From NCBI GenBank assembly GCA_039931675.1, contig JBDTRM010000051.1, positions 31,291 to 95,290 of the forward strand: a DNA stretch of 64,000 bases, in the 5' to 3' direction. The notes beneath the pieces are model-generated. The model worked only from the letters and a program-made list of their open reading frames with translations, did not search any database and was not told the origin of the DNA. Of this stretch, positions 26,354-35,700 are shown piece after piece. The stretch's first letter is position 1. The number at the start of each line of letters is the position of its first letter. Source of the stretch: JAEUTH01 sp039931675 (GTDB lineage Bacteria > Bacteroidota > Bacteroidia > AKYH767-A > OLB10). The position numbers and the translations under genes are program-made.

Positions 26354-29014
26354 CTACTCAGCCAATTTTATAAGTTTGGCAGAAATAATTTTATCTCCTG
26401 ATTTAATATTTAAAAAGTAGAATCCATCATTGTAATCGCTCAGATCAATTTCAAATTGATCAGAAGCAACACTTTTAGAGAACAATATTCTCCCGGTAAT
26501 ATCCATTATTGAATACTCTTTAATTTCTTCATCAGCAATGAGATTAAACTTTCCGGTAGCAGATGGATTGGGCGATATGCTGAAAATTGTTTCAGTATTT
26601 ATTACTGCTTGTCTGCAACTTACAACGTAAATGATAAGTTTATTTGAAGTAACGCTGCATCCATTCGTATCAGTAACTACTACCTTATAGGTTCCACCGG
26701 TTTTTGCATACAATGTTGGATTAACTCCATTTGCAACATTTCCGGTTCCTTTTTTCCACTGGTACGTGTAACTTGAATTTACATTGGCTTGAAGTTTTAA
26801 ACTATCCCCTGCACAAAAGGTAACAGAATCGCAACTGATAGTTGCAACCGGAGTATAAACAACAACCTTTTTTGTTCCACTGGTTACACTACATCCTGCT
26901 CCGTTAGTAACAATTACTTTATAGGTTCCGGATTTAGTTGCTTTATACTTATTCTGTGATGCTCCTGCTATTAAAGAAGTGCCCTTCTTCCATTGATAAG
27001 TGTAACCCACACCAGCACTTGCAGTTAGAATAACACTGTCTCCGGTACAAAATGTAAGCGGGCCTGATGCAGTAACCAATGCTGAAGGATAATTGTTTAC
27101 CGTAATAACCAGGTTAGTTGAAGTCTGCGAGCATCCCGATGCATTTGTAACTCTTACCTTATAGGTTCCAGTTTGCTTTGCATAATATTGTGAACTTGCT
27201 GCCCCGTTAATGAGCACATTATTGAAATACCATTTGTAATTATTGCCCGCGGTGTTAGGTGTTGACAACAGCGCGCTGTCACCTATGCAAATAGCTGAAT
27301 CGTTTGCAGTTAAATGAACAGAAGGCGCTGCATTGATCGTTAGATCAATTCCGTTATCATCTCCGGTTGCCACGGTATCGCTTGCAATTACGCGCACGCG
27401 ATAACCGGTTCCTGTTACTGTATTAAATGGAATTGTAGCTGAAATGCTTCCTGATGTTGTTGAAGCAAGTGTTCCGATATTTACTGCGTTTGCAAATTTT
27501 CCGTTCGCATCACTAAGTTGCGCTGTAAAAGTATTTGCAGGTTTAAAAGTGATGTTGGCAACGTAAGGAATTGTAATCGTTACTCCTCCGCAAAATGTTG
27601 TCCCTGTTGGATTGCCGGTATTAATATTAGTGCGAAGTTTTGCAAAAAATAAATCAGTTGAACCCGGAGAACCAGTGAGAGTCAAGCTAAAATTTCCGAA
27701 GGTTGCACTGTTTGCGAAATTTCCGCAGATATAAACTTTACCTGAATCTGTTATTGCTAAACCAGGGCAATAATCACCACCACTGCTGCCTCCATGCTGT
27801 GCCCATTGAAACTCCCCATTCTTGTTGTACTTTGCAACCATTGCATCATAACCCAGTCCCGGGAAAGGATTGGGGGGAAACGGTGTAGTTCCGTTAAAAT
27901 AATAATCTCCCGACACGTAAGGATCGCCATGATCATCACAACGAACACAACTTCCTTCTTCCCATTGCGAACCCTGAGTTGTTCTCACCCACTTTACATT
28001 TCCGCTTGTTGAATATTTCGCAAGGAACATATCAAAATCTCCATAACCAGGCACACTAATCGTATCGAATGACCCAGTTGCCCTTTTTAATCCTGTTATG
28101 TAATAATTTCCTAATCCGTCAAGTGTGATACCATAGCACGCTTCATAGTCAGTACCGGTAATAGTTTTTAATTGAGTAAGATTTCCGTTGTTATCATAAA
28201 CAGCCACAAAACCATCCGGAACGCCTCCGGATGCACAGGTAACTGACACTCCATTGAAAATGGTTGTTCGGGTAAAATAACCTGCTACATAACATGTACC
28301 GTTAGGCTCCACGGCAACAGAATATCCCCTTTCTTCTCCGTAACTTCCGGCTGTATTAGCCCATTGGCAGATTCCACTACTGTTAAGTTTTGCAGTAAAC
28401 ATATCAACTGTCCCTGTAAGATAAAGCGGATGTATAACGCTTGACAATGTTATGCCGGGCGCAAATACAGCAACGCCACTGTACCAACCTGTAAGGTAAA
28501 CGTTACCTGAACCATCAACGCCAATTCCCCATCCCGTATCATCGCTTTTCGTTTCATCACCAAACTCTTTTGCCCAAATGCAATTGCCTGAACTGTTAAA
28601 CTTTGCAGCAAAAATCTGTTGTGATGAGCAATTCACTTTTACTGTATCAAAAAATGCAGTATCACTTGAAATAACTCCGGTTAAATAAATATTGCCGGCA
28701 TTATCTAATGCGATTGCAAAACCCTGATCATTGTAATTGCCACCAAATCTTTTTGCCCAAACAACTGAACCTGATGGGGTGTACTTGCAAATAAAAATAT
28801 CCTTGCTGCCCGCAGATTTAAGCTTGGTGGCTCCAAAATATACAGAGTCGCCAAAGTACCCTGTAACATAAAGGTTGCCTGAATTGTCTTTGGCAATTGC
28901 CTGTGCTGATTCGTAATTTGTACTGCCAACTGAATTAGCAAAAATGTATGACTGCGAATAGGCTTTGATTGAAAATAAAGTAGCAATAATAATTAGTGTG
29001 AAAATTTTTTTCAT
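26354..29014 (-). CDS. SBBP-repeat / Ig-like T9SS cargo protein
   Basis: 886 residues. Signal peptide to about residue 21 (IKAYSQ). SBBP repeats (about 25-450) with DNSGNLYVTGYFGDS and KYTPSGSVVWAKRFGG. Then a beta-sandwich (about 465-560), three Ig-like modules each with FCxGDSxxL...YxWKKG...YKVxVTxxxGC (about 560-800), and a T9SS tail (about 805-886; FSISPNPSATGKF). Longer paralogue of the gene at 24679, the two lying tail to tail. Probably surface binding or adhesion. Confidence 0.9.
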   Translation of the reverse strand: MKKIFTLIIIATLFSIKAYSQSYIFANSVGSTNYESAQAIAKDNSGNLYVTGYFGDSVYFGATKLKSAGSKDIFICKYTPSGSVVWAKRFGGNYNDQGFAIALDNAGNIYLTGVISSDTAFFDTVKVNCSSQQIFAAKFNSSGNCIWAKEFGDETKSDDTGWGIGVDGSGNVYLTGWYSGVAVFAPGITLSSVIHPLYLTGTVDMFTAKLNSSGICQWANTAGSYGEERGYSVAVEPNGTCYVAGYFTRTTIFNGVSVTCASGGVPDGFVAVYDNNGNLTQLKTITGTDYEACYGITLDGLGNYYITGLKRATGSFDTISVPGYGDFDMFLAKYSTSGNVKWVRTTQGSQWEEGSCVRCDDHGDPYVSGDYYFNGTTPFPPNPFPGLGYDAMVAKYNKNGEFQWAQHGGSSGGDYCPGLAITDSGKVYICGNFANSATFGNFSLTLTGSPGSTDLFFAKLRTNINTGNPTGTTFCGGVTITIPYVANITFKPANTFTAQLSDANGKFANAVNIGTLASTTSGSISATIPFNTVTGTGYRVRVIASDTVATGDDNGIDLTINAAPSVHLTANDSAICIGDSALLSTPNTAGNNYKWYFNNVLINGAASSQYYAKQTGTYKVRVTNASGCSQTSTNLVITVNNYPSALVTASGPLTFCTGDSVILTASAGVGYTYQWKKGTSLIAGASQNKYKATKSGTYKVIVTNGAGCSVTSGTKKVVVYTPVATISCDSVTFCAGDSLKLQANVNSSYTYQWKKGTGNVANGVNPTLYAKTGGTYKVVVTDTNGCSVTSNKLIIYVVSCRQAVINTETIFSISPNPSATGKFNLIADEEIKEYSIMDITGRILFSKSVASDQFEIDLSDYNDGFYFLNIKSGDKIISAKLIKLAE

Positions 29015-29349
29015 AGTTTATAAAGTAGTTTGTAAATTTTTATTTTGAATGAATATTAGAATGAAATTTTTAATGAGAGCGGGAAACGGGATTCGAACCC
29101 GCGACTTTCAGCTTGGGAAGCTGACACTCTGCCAACTGAGCTATTCCCGCTTATTTAAATTACTGCAATGACCGTAGAAATTTTTTTCATAGTTATAAGG
29201 GGTTAATAATGATTTTAAAGATAAGAAAACCGAATGAATACACAAAGGGATAATAAGCCAAAAATCAATAATAGGAATTAAGGGAACAAGTGAAAAGCAA
29301 AATTATCTTACTCACCCAAAATTTAAAACAAAAAGTATGCGCCTTGATT
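29015..29349. other. Intergenic region holding tRNA-Gly
   Basis: 335 nt between a T9SS gene start and the DUF58 stop. Apart from the tRNA at 29078-29150 nothing is recognised. Confidence 0.6.
29078..29150 (-). tRNA. tRNA-Gly (anticodon CCC)
   Basis: 73 nt folding into a standard cloverleaf: acceptor GCGGGAA/TTCCCGC, anticodon stem TCAGC/GCTGA with loop TTCCCAA (anticodon CCC, reads GGG), T-arm with GTTCGAATC, discriminator T as in glycine tRNAs. CCA is not encoded. Confidence 0.96.
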
Positions 29350-30273
29350 TTACATCATCTTCTCGCGCTTGATGAGGTAAGGCATCAGCACTTGTTTATA
29401 TCCTTTATTGATATCGGCTTCTACAAAATCAATTTTATATTGCGCGCATTTCAGTTTCAGTTCTTTTTCAAAAGTGCTCATTGCTTCAAGATAAGCGGTG
29501 CGAACCTGATTGCTGTGAACCTTTACACGGTCACCGGTTTCAACATCAATAAACTCATAAGGACGATTTTCAAAAGCAAAATCCAATTCCTTTGTCTTAT
29601 CCACTACGTGAAATAGAATCACTTCATGCTTTGCATATTTGAGATGCTGCAATGCGCTGAATAATTCGCTTTCATTTCCTCCCGCTTCAAACATATCACT
29701 GAAAATTACCACAAGCGAACGCCTATGAATATTTTCTGCAATCTCATGCAATGCTGAAGCAGCAGAGGTTTTTCTTAACTGCGGATTTTCAGCTATTGCA
29801 TTTTCAAGATAGTTGTACAAAAGTTTATGATGGACAGTGGTTGATTTTGCCGGAGTGCTTACTTCAACCTTATCTGAAAAAATACTTAAGCCAACTGCAT
29901 CGCGCTGCATTTTTAAAAGATGGGTTATAGATGCTGCGCAATAAGCAGAAAAAGTAATCTTATTCATCAGCGAAGGATTTTTTTTATCCAATTCAGGATA
30001 ATGCATGCTTGATGAATTGTCAACCACTAACTGGCAGCGCAAATTGGTTTCTTCTTCAAAACGCTTTACAAACATTTTGTCAGTGCGGCCATATAATTTC
30101 CAATCAATAAAGCGCGTGCTTTCGCCTGTATTATATAAGCGATGTTCTGCAAACTCCACACTAAAACCATGAAAAGGTGATTTATGCAAACCTGTTATGA
30201 AACCTTCAACCACCTGTTTTGCTATGAGTTCAAGGTGTCCGAGATGTTGTATTTCGTTTTGATTGATTGCCAT
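29350..30273 (-). CDS. DUF58 domain protein
   Basis: 307 residues, no membrane helices. DUF58 signature: FSVEFAEHRLYNTGESTRFI followed by DWKLYGRTDKMFVKRFEEE, then a von Willebrand A-like core starting VVDNSSSMHYP (MIDAS-like DxSxS) and VVIFSDMFEAGG. DUF58 proteins usually accompany a MoxR ATPase and Bat proteins in chaperone-like or envelope-stress modules; neither is within the window on this side, and the next gene downstream is a tRNA. Promoter box TACATTTG at 30306-30313. Confidence 0.92.
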   Translation of the reverse strand: MAINQNEIQHLGHLELIAKQVVEGFITGLHKSPFHGFSVEFAEHRLYNTGESTRFIDWKLYGRTDKMFVKRFEEETNLRCQLVVDNSSSMHYPELDKKNPSLMNKITFSAYCAASITHLLKMQRDAVGLSIFSDKVEVSTPAKSTTVHHKLLYNYLENAIAENPQLRKTSAASALHEIAENIHRRSLVVIFSDMFEAGGNESELFSALQHLKYAKHEVILFHVVDKTKELDFAFENRPYEFIDVETGDRVKVHSNQVRTAYLEAMSTFEKELKLKCAQYKIDFVEADINKGYKQVLMPYLIKREKMM

Positions 30274-30305
30274 TGTTAGTAATTGATATGGTGTAAATAT
30301 AAGCG

Positions 30306-30313
30306 CAAATGTA
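30306..30313 (-). promoter_or_regulatory. -7 box for the DUF58 gene
   Basis: Minus strand TACATTTG followed by C, exact TAnnTTTG, about 32 nt before the start codon. Confidence 0.45.
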
Positions 30314-30356
30314 ATTTGAAGAAAATTTTTCGATACTTAAACTTTAAAGCCACAAA

Positions 30357-30390
30357 AAAAGTGTGAACTCATAAATGAATTCACACTTTT
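30357..30390 (-). terminator. Rho-independent terminator after trxA
   Basis: AAAAGTGTGAA (30357-30367) pairs with TTCACACTTTT (30380-30390), 12-nt loop, T/A runs outside on both strands. Ends the thioredoxin transcript. Confidence 0.8.
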
Positions 30391-30469
30391 AATTTTATTG
30401 ACAAGTTGCCTTCGCACACCCTGACCCGCCAAAGGTGGGCACAGCCGCACTTCAGCAACTACTTTTCCG

Positions 30470-30799
30470 TTAAACAGCTTTTGCCAATTGTGCATCAAGT
30501 TTGCCTGCCAATACCGATTTTGGCACTGCACCTACTTGCTTGTCAACTATTTTTCCGTCTTTGAAATAAAGCAATGCAGGAATATTGCGAATGCCAAACT
30601 GCATTGAGATGCCCGGATTATTGTCAACGTTAACTTTGCCTACTATTGCTTTGCCCTCGTATTCCTTTGCAATTTCTTCTACAAAAGGTCCTACCATGCG
30701 GCACGGTCCGCACCACTCTGCCCAAAAGTCAACTAATACAGGCTTGTCTGATTTAATTACTAACTCATCAAAGTTAGCGTCTGTGAATTCTAATGCCAT
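30470..30799 (-). CDS. trxA: Thioredoxin
   Basis: 109 residues. The redox motif WCGPC is at 29-33 with the cysteines at 30 and 33; the cis-proline loop is IRNIPALLYF. Length and start fit the family. Reduces disulfides in the cytoplasm with thioredoxin reductase. Single gene between the terminator at 30357 and a -7 box at 30849. Confidence 0.97.
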   Translation of the reverse strand: MALEFTDANFDELVIKSDKPVLVDFWAEWCGPCRMVGPFVEEIAKEYEGKAIVGKVNVDNNPGISMQFGIRNIPALLYFKDGKIVDKQVGAVPKSVLAGKLDAQLAKAV

Positions 30800-30848
30800 A
30801 ATTTTTATTATTTAAATATTGTGTTTTTTAATGTTTCAAACGAAGGGA

Positions 30849-30856
30849 CGAAAGTA
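30849..30856 (-). promoter_or_regulatory. -7 box for trxA
   Basis: Minus strand TACTTTCG, about 50 nt upstream of the start; same eight bases as before secA and the gene at 20021. Confidence 0.4.
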
Positions 30857-31010
30857 GCAGTTATTTATTTTCGGATTACTTGTTTATGCAAATAATTAAC
30901 CGAAAGCGAATATCTGCCACTGTGGCTGCTAAAAAGGTAAGGCATGTGACAAATAGAGAATTGAAATACTGATTAGAAGCTAAAGAAGGTTATTTAAAGA
31001 AAATTAAACA

Positions 31011-31244
31011 ATGACACGCAAGGAAAAAATAAATAGAAACATAGGTCTTACTTTTGATTTCATAAGACAAGTTGCCGACAATCCTGAATTGCTTAATAAT
31101 ATTCCGGACGGTTCAGTACTTGAATTTGTTGAGAAAGATTTTAAAACAGTTGAAAAGAAAAAATCAACAACTAAAAATAATTCTCATAAAAAATCTTCCA
31201 CTAAATACCTGAGAGTAAAATCGGAGTTGGTGTTGATTGGTTGA
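31011..31244 (+). CDS. Small hypothetical protein
   Basis: 77 residues. The first half (NIGLTFDFIRQVADNPELLN, then IPDGSVLEFVEKDF) looks like a compact helical domain with a conserved-looking NIPDGS turn, similar to small DUF5647-like proteins, but I cannot assign the family. The second half is lysine-rich. It stands alone between trxA (divergent) and dinD (convergent). Function unknown. Confidence 0.55.
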   Translation: MTRKEKINRNIGLTFDFIRQVADNPELLNNIPDGSVLEFVEKDFKTVEKKKSTTKNNSHKKSSTKYLRVKSELVLIG

Positions 31245-31342
31245 TGCTAAACTTTGGGTTAAATTCTAAAAATATCAAACAATAAGTTGACTCAATTTAA
31301 ACCGTTTATAAAAATTAAATGATTTTCGTTTTCAATTGATTA

Positions 31343-32188
31343 TCATGGTTTCTTCCCTTTAGTTTTGCCTCTCTTGAGCATCTTCTTTTCATCCTTTTCT
31401 AACTTACGTTCAATTTTCTTAATGTCACCTTCAGGAGGAAGTTTCTCTGGTCGTATTCCTCTTTGCACAAGCATATCTCTTACAGCAGTATTGTTATCAA
31501 TATGTTCCTTTTCAATCGGGCTTTGACCTTTCAAATCTTTGCTTTGTACATTTAGTCCTGTCATTTCAGCGGCAAGGTCTTTTGCTTTGATGCTAATTGT
31601 GGGTAGAAAATCGGCAACAGGTCTGCTTTCGGGCACACTCATTTTCCTTTTTAATTGCAGTGTTGACAAACGGAACAATGCCTGGTCGCCTTTTGAACGA
31701 ATAATTGCAAAGCCTTGGTTGTCCACTCCACGTTCAAACAATATTCCTGAAAGTTGTTTTTCCGTTTGACTTAATTTTTCATGCGCTTTTATTCTTTCAT
31801 ATTCCAGCAATCGCTGTTCAATAATTTCCGCTCTGCGCGTTTGCACAGCAAAATAATTTTGGGCAAAAGCAATTTCGGGTTTTCGGCTGTCACCATTTTG
31901 AGCAATGAGATAACAGGCATAACGTGTAAGGGCAATATCTTCAATTTCATGAAGCGCGCCTTTACCTGCTTCTATCACCTTCCTGACGTCAGGAAAGTGA
32001 TAAATAATTTCTTCACCTGCATTTATGCAGGAATCCTTTGCCTTTTCAATCACCTTTTCAAAGTTTTCCCATTTGCTGTATCCCAACAGCGTTTGCATAT
32101 CTCTTGCGCTCCAGCATTCAATGCCATCAATTGCTGATGCCGCAGATTCAAATTGCTGAAAGAGTTGTTTTATTTCTTCGGATTTCAT
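31343..32188 (-). CDS. dinD: DNA damage-inducible protein D (DinD-like)
   Basis: 281 residues. The N-terminus carries a Bro-N/KilA-like DNA-binding domain: IECWSARDMQTLLGYSKWENF, then ALTRYACYLIAQNGD. The C-terminal half (GILFERGVDNQGFAIIRSKG, then EMTGLNVQSKDLKG) is the DinD-specific part. E. coli DinD is SOS-induced and inhibits RecA filament steps; the role here is inferred. ATG 32188 is chosen because it matches the family; an ATG at 32227 would overlap the hicA stop. It follows hicA by 35 nt, so hicB, hicA and dinD may form one transcript. Confidence 0.9.
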   Translation of the reverse strand: MKSEEIKQLFQQFESAASAIDGIECWSARDMQTLLGYSKWENFEKVIEKAKDSCINAGEEIIYHFPDVRKVIEAGKGALHEIEDIALTRYACYLIAQNGDSRKPEIAFAQNYFAVQTRRAEIIEQRLLEYERIKAHEKLSQTEKQLSGILFERGVDNQGFAIIRSKGDQALFRLSTLQLKRKMSVPESRPVADFLPTISIKAKDLAAEMTGLNVQSKDLKGQSPIEKEHIDNNTAVRDMLVQRGIRPEKLPPEGDIKKIERKLEKDEKKMLKRGKTKGKKP

Positions 32189-32223
32189 GATGTTAGTTTT
32201 TGTATAATTAATTACAGGCTTTC

Positions 32224-32430
32224 TCAATCAAGATTATTCTTATCAATGCCCGCTTGTTTAAGAACAGCATAAAAAGTTCCCTTCCTTAAATCTTTGTTTC
32301 CATGCATTGGCACAATCACTGTTTTGTTAGTTATCCGATTATAAAAAAGTTGGTGTGAACCATTAGAGCGTTTAAATAAAAATCCGTTTTGTTCTAAAAT
32401 TTTTATGAGATACTTTGGAGATAGGTTCAT
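32224..32430 (-). CDS. hicA: HicA-family mRNA interferase toxin
   Basis: 68 residues, the usual length. Double-stranded-RNA-binding-like fold with KILEQNGFLFKRSNGSHQLF, carrying the catalytic histidine of HicA (SHQ), and VIVPMHGNKDLRKGT. It would cleave mRNA when free. Its ATG overlaps the hicB stop by 4 nt (32427-32430), so the two are translationally coupled. The antitoxin comes first, the reverse of the E. coli order. Confidence 0.92.
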   Translation of the reverse strand: MNLSPKYLIKILEQNGFLFKRSNGSHQLFYNRITNKTVIVPMHGNKDLRKGTFYAVLKQAGIDKNNLD

Positions 32431-32651
32431 ACTACAGCCACATTTAAAGAATATTCCAATGTGTTGCTGTCGTCAGGAATTGCTTCTCCGCGATCACGTA
32501 ATTCTTCTATATACAAAGTAATCGCTTCTTTAGCCATTAATATTGCCTCGTCAGTATTTTCTCCAAAGGTGATACAACCGGGTAAAGCCGGTACAATAAC
32601 AGTATAACCTCCTTCTGGTTCCTTATGCAAATGAATTTTGTAGGTGTACAT
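32427..32651 (-). CDS. hicB: HicB-family antitoxin
   Basis: 74 residues. The partial RNase-H-like fold of HicB is clear: EGGYTVIVPALPGCITFGEN, then DEAILMAKEAITLYIEELRDRGE. No C-terminal DNA-binding domain is present, so this short form may not repress on its own. Binds and blocks HicA. It starts 55 nt after dnaE ends; a TAGATTTG box at 32686-32693 may be its own promoter. Confidence 0.92.
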   Translation of the reverse strand: MYTYKIHLHKEPEGGYTVIVPALPGCITFGENTDEAILMAKEAITLYIEELRDRGEAIPDDSNTLEYSLNVAVV

Positions 32652-32685
32652 ATATTTTAATTTTTTAAATAATCTTAATCATCAT

Positions 32686-32693
32686 CAAATCTA
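32686..32693 (-). promoter_or_regulatory. Possible -7 box for hicBA
   Basis: Minus strand TAGATTTG, about 35 nt before hicB. It sits within a TCAAATCTACAAATTATC-like repeat, so the match may be fortuitous. Confidence 0.3.
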
Positions 32694-32706
32694 CAAATTA
32701 TCAAAT

Positions 32707-35700
32707 TCAATTAACCCGAAAATTCTCCCCCACCAATAACTCCAATTCTTCAAAAGTTTCTTTGCCGAAATTAACGCGGGCATTTTTAGGATTGGCTTCT
32801 ACCTGCATTTTTAATTCATGGTCTAAGATGTTGAAGCGAATAGGAATGCGACCGGGATGTTGTTTGATTAATGATGAAAGTTTAGCAACTAATTGTTCAT
32901 CTACTTCTGATGAGTTTAAACTTAGCGTGATATTTTTTGCAAACTCATTTCCTATTTCACTCAGCAATTTTATTTCATTAATGAGTAATTCAAACTCATC
33001 TTCGCGCATATATTTTTGTTGAACAGTTGCTTTGATAAAAAGAAACATATTTTCTTTAAGGTACTTTTCATACTCTGAATATTTTTTCTCATTAAACAAT
33101 GGGAACTCCAAACTGCCGGACAAATCTTCAATCGTAAAAATGCCATAACGTTTTCCTGTTTTGCCTACACGATGATTGGCAACAGTGATGATGCCTCCTA
33201 AACAAAAATCTCTTTTATAAAATTTTCCAAGGTCTTCGCTTAACTCTCCGATTTTCACATTGCAGAAAGTTTTTAATTCATATTTGAATAAATCAAGCGG
33301 ATGCCCTGAAAGATAAAATCCAATTACTTCTTTTTCATGATGCAGTTTTTGCAACACACTCCACTCTTCTGCATCAGGCAATTTAGGTACGGGCATTTCT
33401 GCTTCCATTACATCACCGAATAAACTTACCTGGGCACTGTTGGCGTGTTCTTGTTGTGACTGTCCGTAACGCACGGATTTATCCAAACCGTTCAATCCAT
33501 CTTTGTCAACGGCAAAATATTGTGCGCGATGCACACCTGTGAAACTATCGAAAGCACCTGAATACACACATGCTTCAAGAGTGCGCTTATTCACAGCACG
33601 TAAATTAACTCGCGATGTAAAATCAAAAATTGATTTAAACGGACCATTATTTTTTCGTTCTTCAATCAACGCATGAATTGCATTTTCACCAACACCTTTT
33701 ACACCACCCAAACCAAAACGCAAATCGCCTTTTTTATTTACGCTGAACATATAATCAGATTCATTTACATCAGGACCCAAAACACTCATTTGCATTTTGC
33801 GACACTCTTCCATAAAGAATGTTACCTTATCAATATTGCTAAGATTGTTGGTCAACACAGCGGCCATGTATTCACTTGGATAATGCGCTTTGAGATATGC
33901 TGTTTGAAATGCAACAAATGCATAACAGGTAGAGTGCGACTTGTTGAAAGCATAGCTGGCAAAGGCTTCCCAGTCAGCCCAGATTTTATTAAGTGTTTCC
34001 TGCGGATGTCCTTTTGCAGTAGCGCCCTCCATAAACCTGGATTTCATTTTATTCAAAACATCAAGTTGTTTCTTACCCATTGCTTTGCGCAACGTATCAG
34101 CTTCGCCTTTGGTAAAGCCTGCTAATTTTTGTGAAAGTAACATCACCTGTTCCTGGTAAACAGTGATTCCATAAGTCTCCTGCAGGTATTCTTCCATGTC
34201 AGGCAAATCGTAAACTACTTTTTCGCGGCCATGCTTGCGTGCGATAAAATTCGGAATGTATTCTATCGGACCCGGGCGATACAGTGCATTCATAGCAATT
34301 AAATCTTCAAACTTATCAGGCTTTAAATCTTTAAGATACTTCTGCATTCCTGCACTTTCAAACTGAAATGTACCATTGGTTTCGCCTCTTGCGTATAGCT
34401 CTAATGTTTCTTTATCGTCAAGCGGAATGGTATCAATGTCAATTTTTATTCCGTGATTTTCTTCAATTAATTTTAATGCATCGCGAATTATCGTAAGCGT
34501 TTTTAATCCGAGAAAATCCATTTTAATAACACCTGCATCTTCAATTACCTTTCCTTCGAATTGCGTGATAAGCAAATCAGTTTCCTTTGAAGTTGCAACG
34601 GGAATAATTTCAGTTAAATCCATTGGTGAAATGATGATGCCCGCTGCATGTATTCCTGTACCACGTACAGAACCCTCTAAAATCAAGGCTTCGCGAATCA
34701 CATCGGCTTTTAAATCAGTTCCCTTATGCAATATGCGCAACTTCTTTACATTCTCCATATCATCACTTTGAAGATTGTATTTTTCTTTCAAACCTTTTGC
34801 ACCATCTAACTCGATTAACACTACATCATTCAAACTGATGCCGGGTTTATCAGGAACTAATTTTGCAAGTGCATTGCTGTCATTCAATGGCAAATCAAGA
34901 ACACGCGCTACATCTTTCAAACTCATTTTCGCGGCCATTGTTCCATAGGTTACAATTTGTGCAACCTGGTTTTTGCCATACTTTTTCACTACGTAATCAA
35001 TCACTTTTTGACGACCTTCATCATCAAAATCCGTATCAATATCAGGCATTGATTTACGATCGGGATTTAAGAACCTTTCGAAAAGTAAATTGTATTTCAA
35101 CGGGTCAATGTTGGTGATGCCCAAACAATATGCAACAGCAGACCCGGCTGCAGACCCACGCCCCGGACCAATCAACACACCTAAATCACGACCCGCTTTT
35201 ATAAAATCAGCAACAATTAAAAAGTATCCTGCAAAGCCCATGGTCTTTACTGTAAACAATTCAAACTTCAAACGCTCTTCGACTTCTTGTGAAATTTCTT
35301 TGTAGCGTTCTTTCGCTCCTGTGTATGTTAAGTGTTCGAGATAATCATCCTGTGTTGCAAAACCTTCGGGAATTACATAGTTGGGTAGAAGTATGTCTTG
35401 CTTAAGTTTCAGCGGTTCTATCTTGGCAACAATTTCGTTCGTGTTATCCAAAGCATGTTCGATGTCAGAAAATTTCTGAGTCATCTCCTCTGTATTCTTA
35501 AAATAAAATTCATCATTATAAAATGCAAAACGCCTTCCTTTTACAAACACATCATCATCAGCAAAATCTTTCATCTTTTCTGTAGCCTGCTTTTCACCTG
35601 TGTTAATGCAAAGCAAAATATCATGAGCATTTGCGTCTTCGCGATTCACATAATGCGAATCGTTAGAGCAGATAACTTTCACGTTATACTTAATTGCAAA

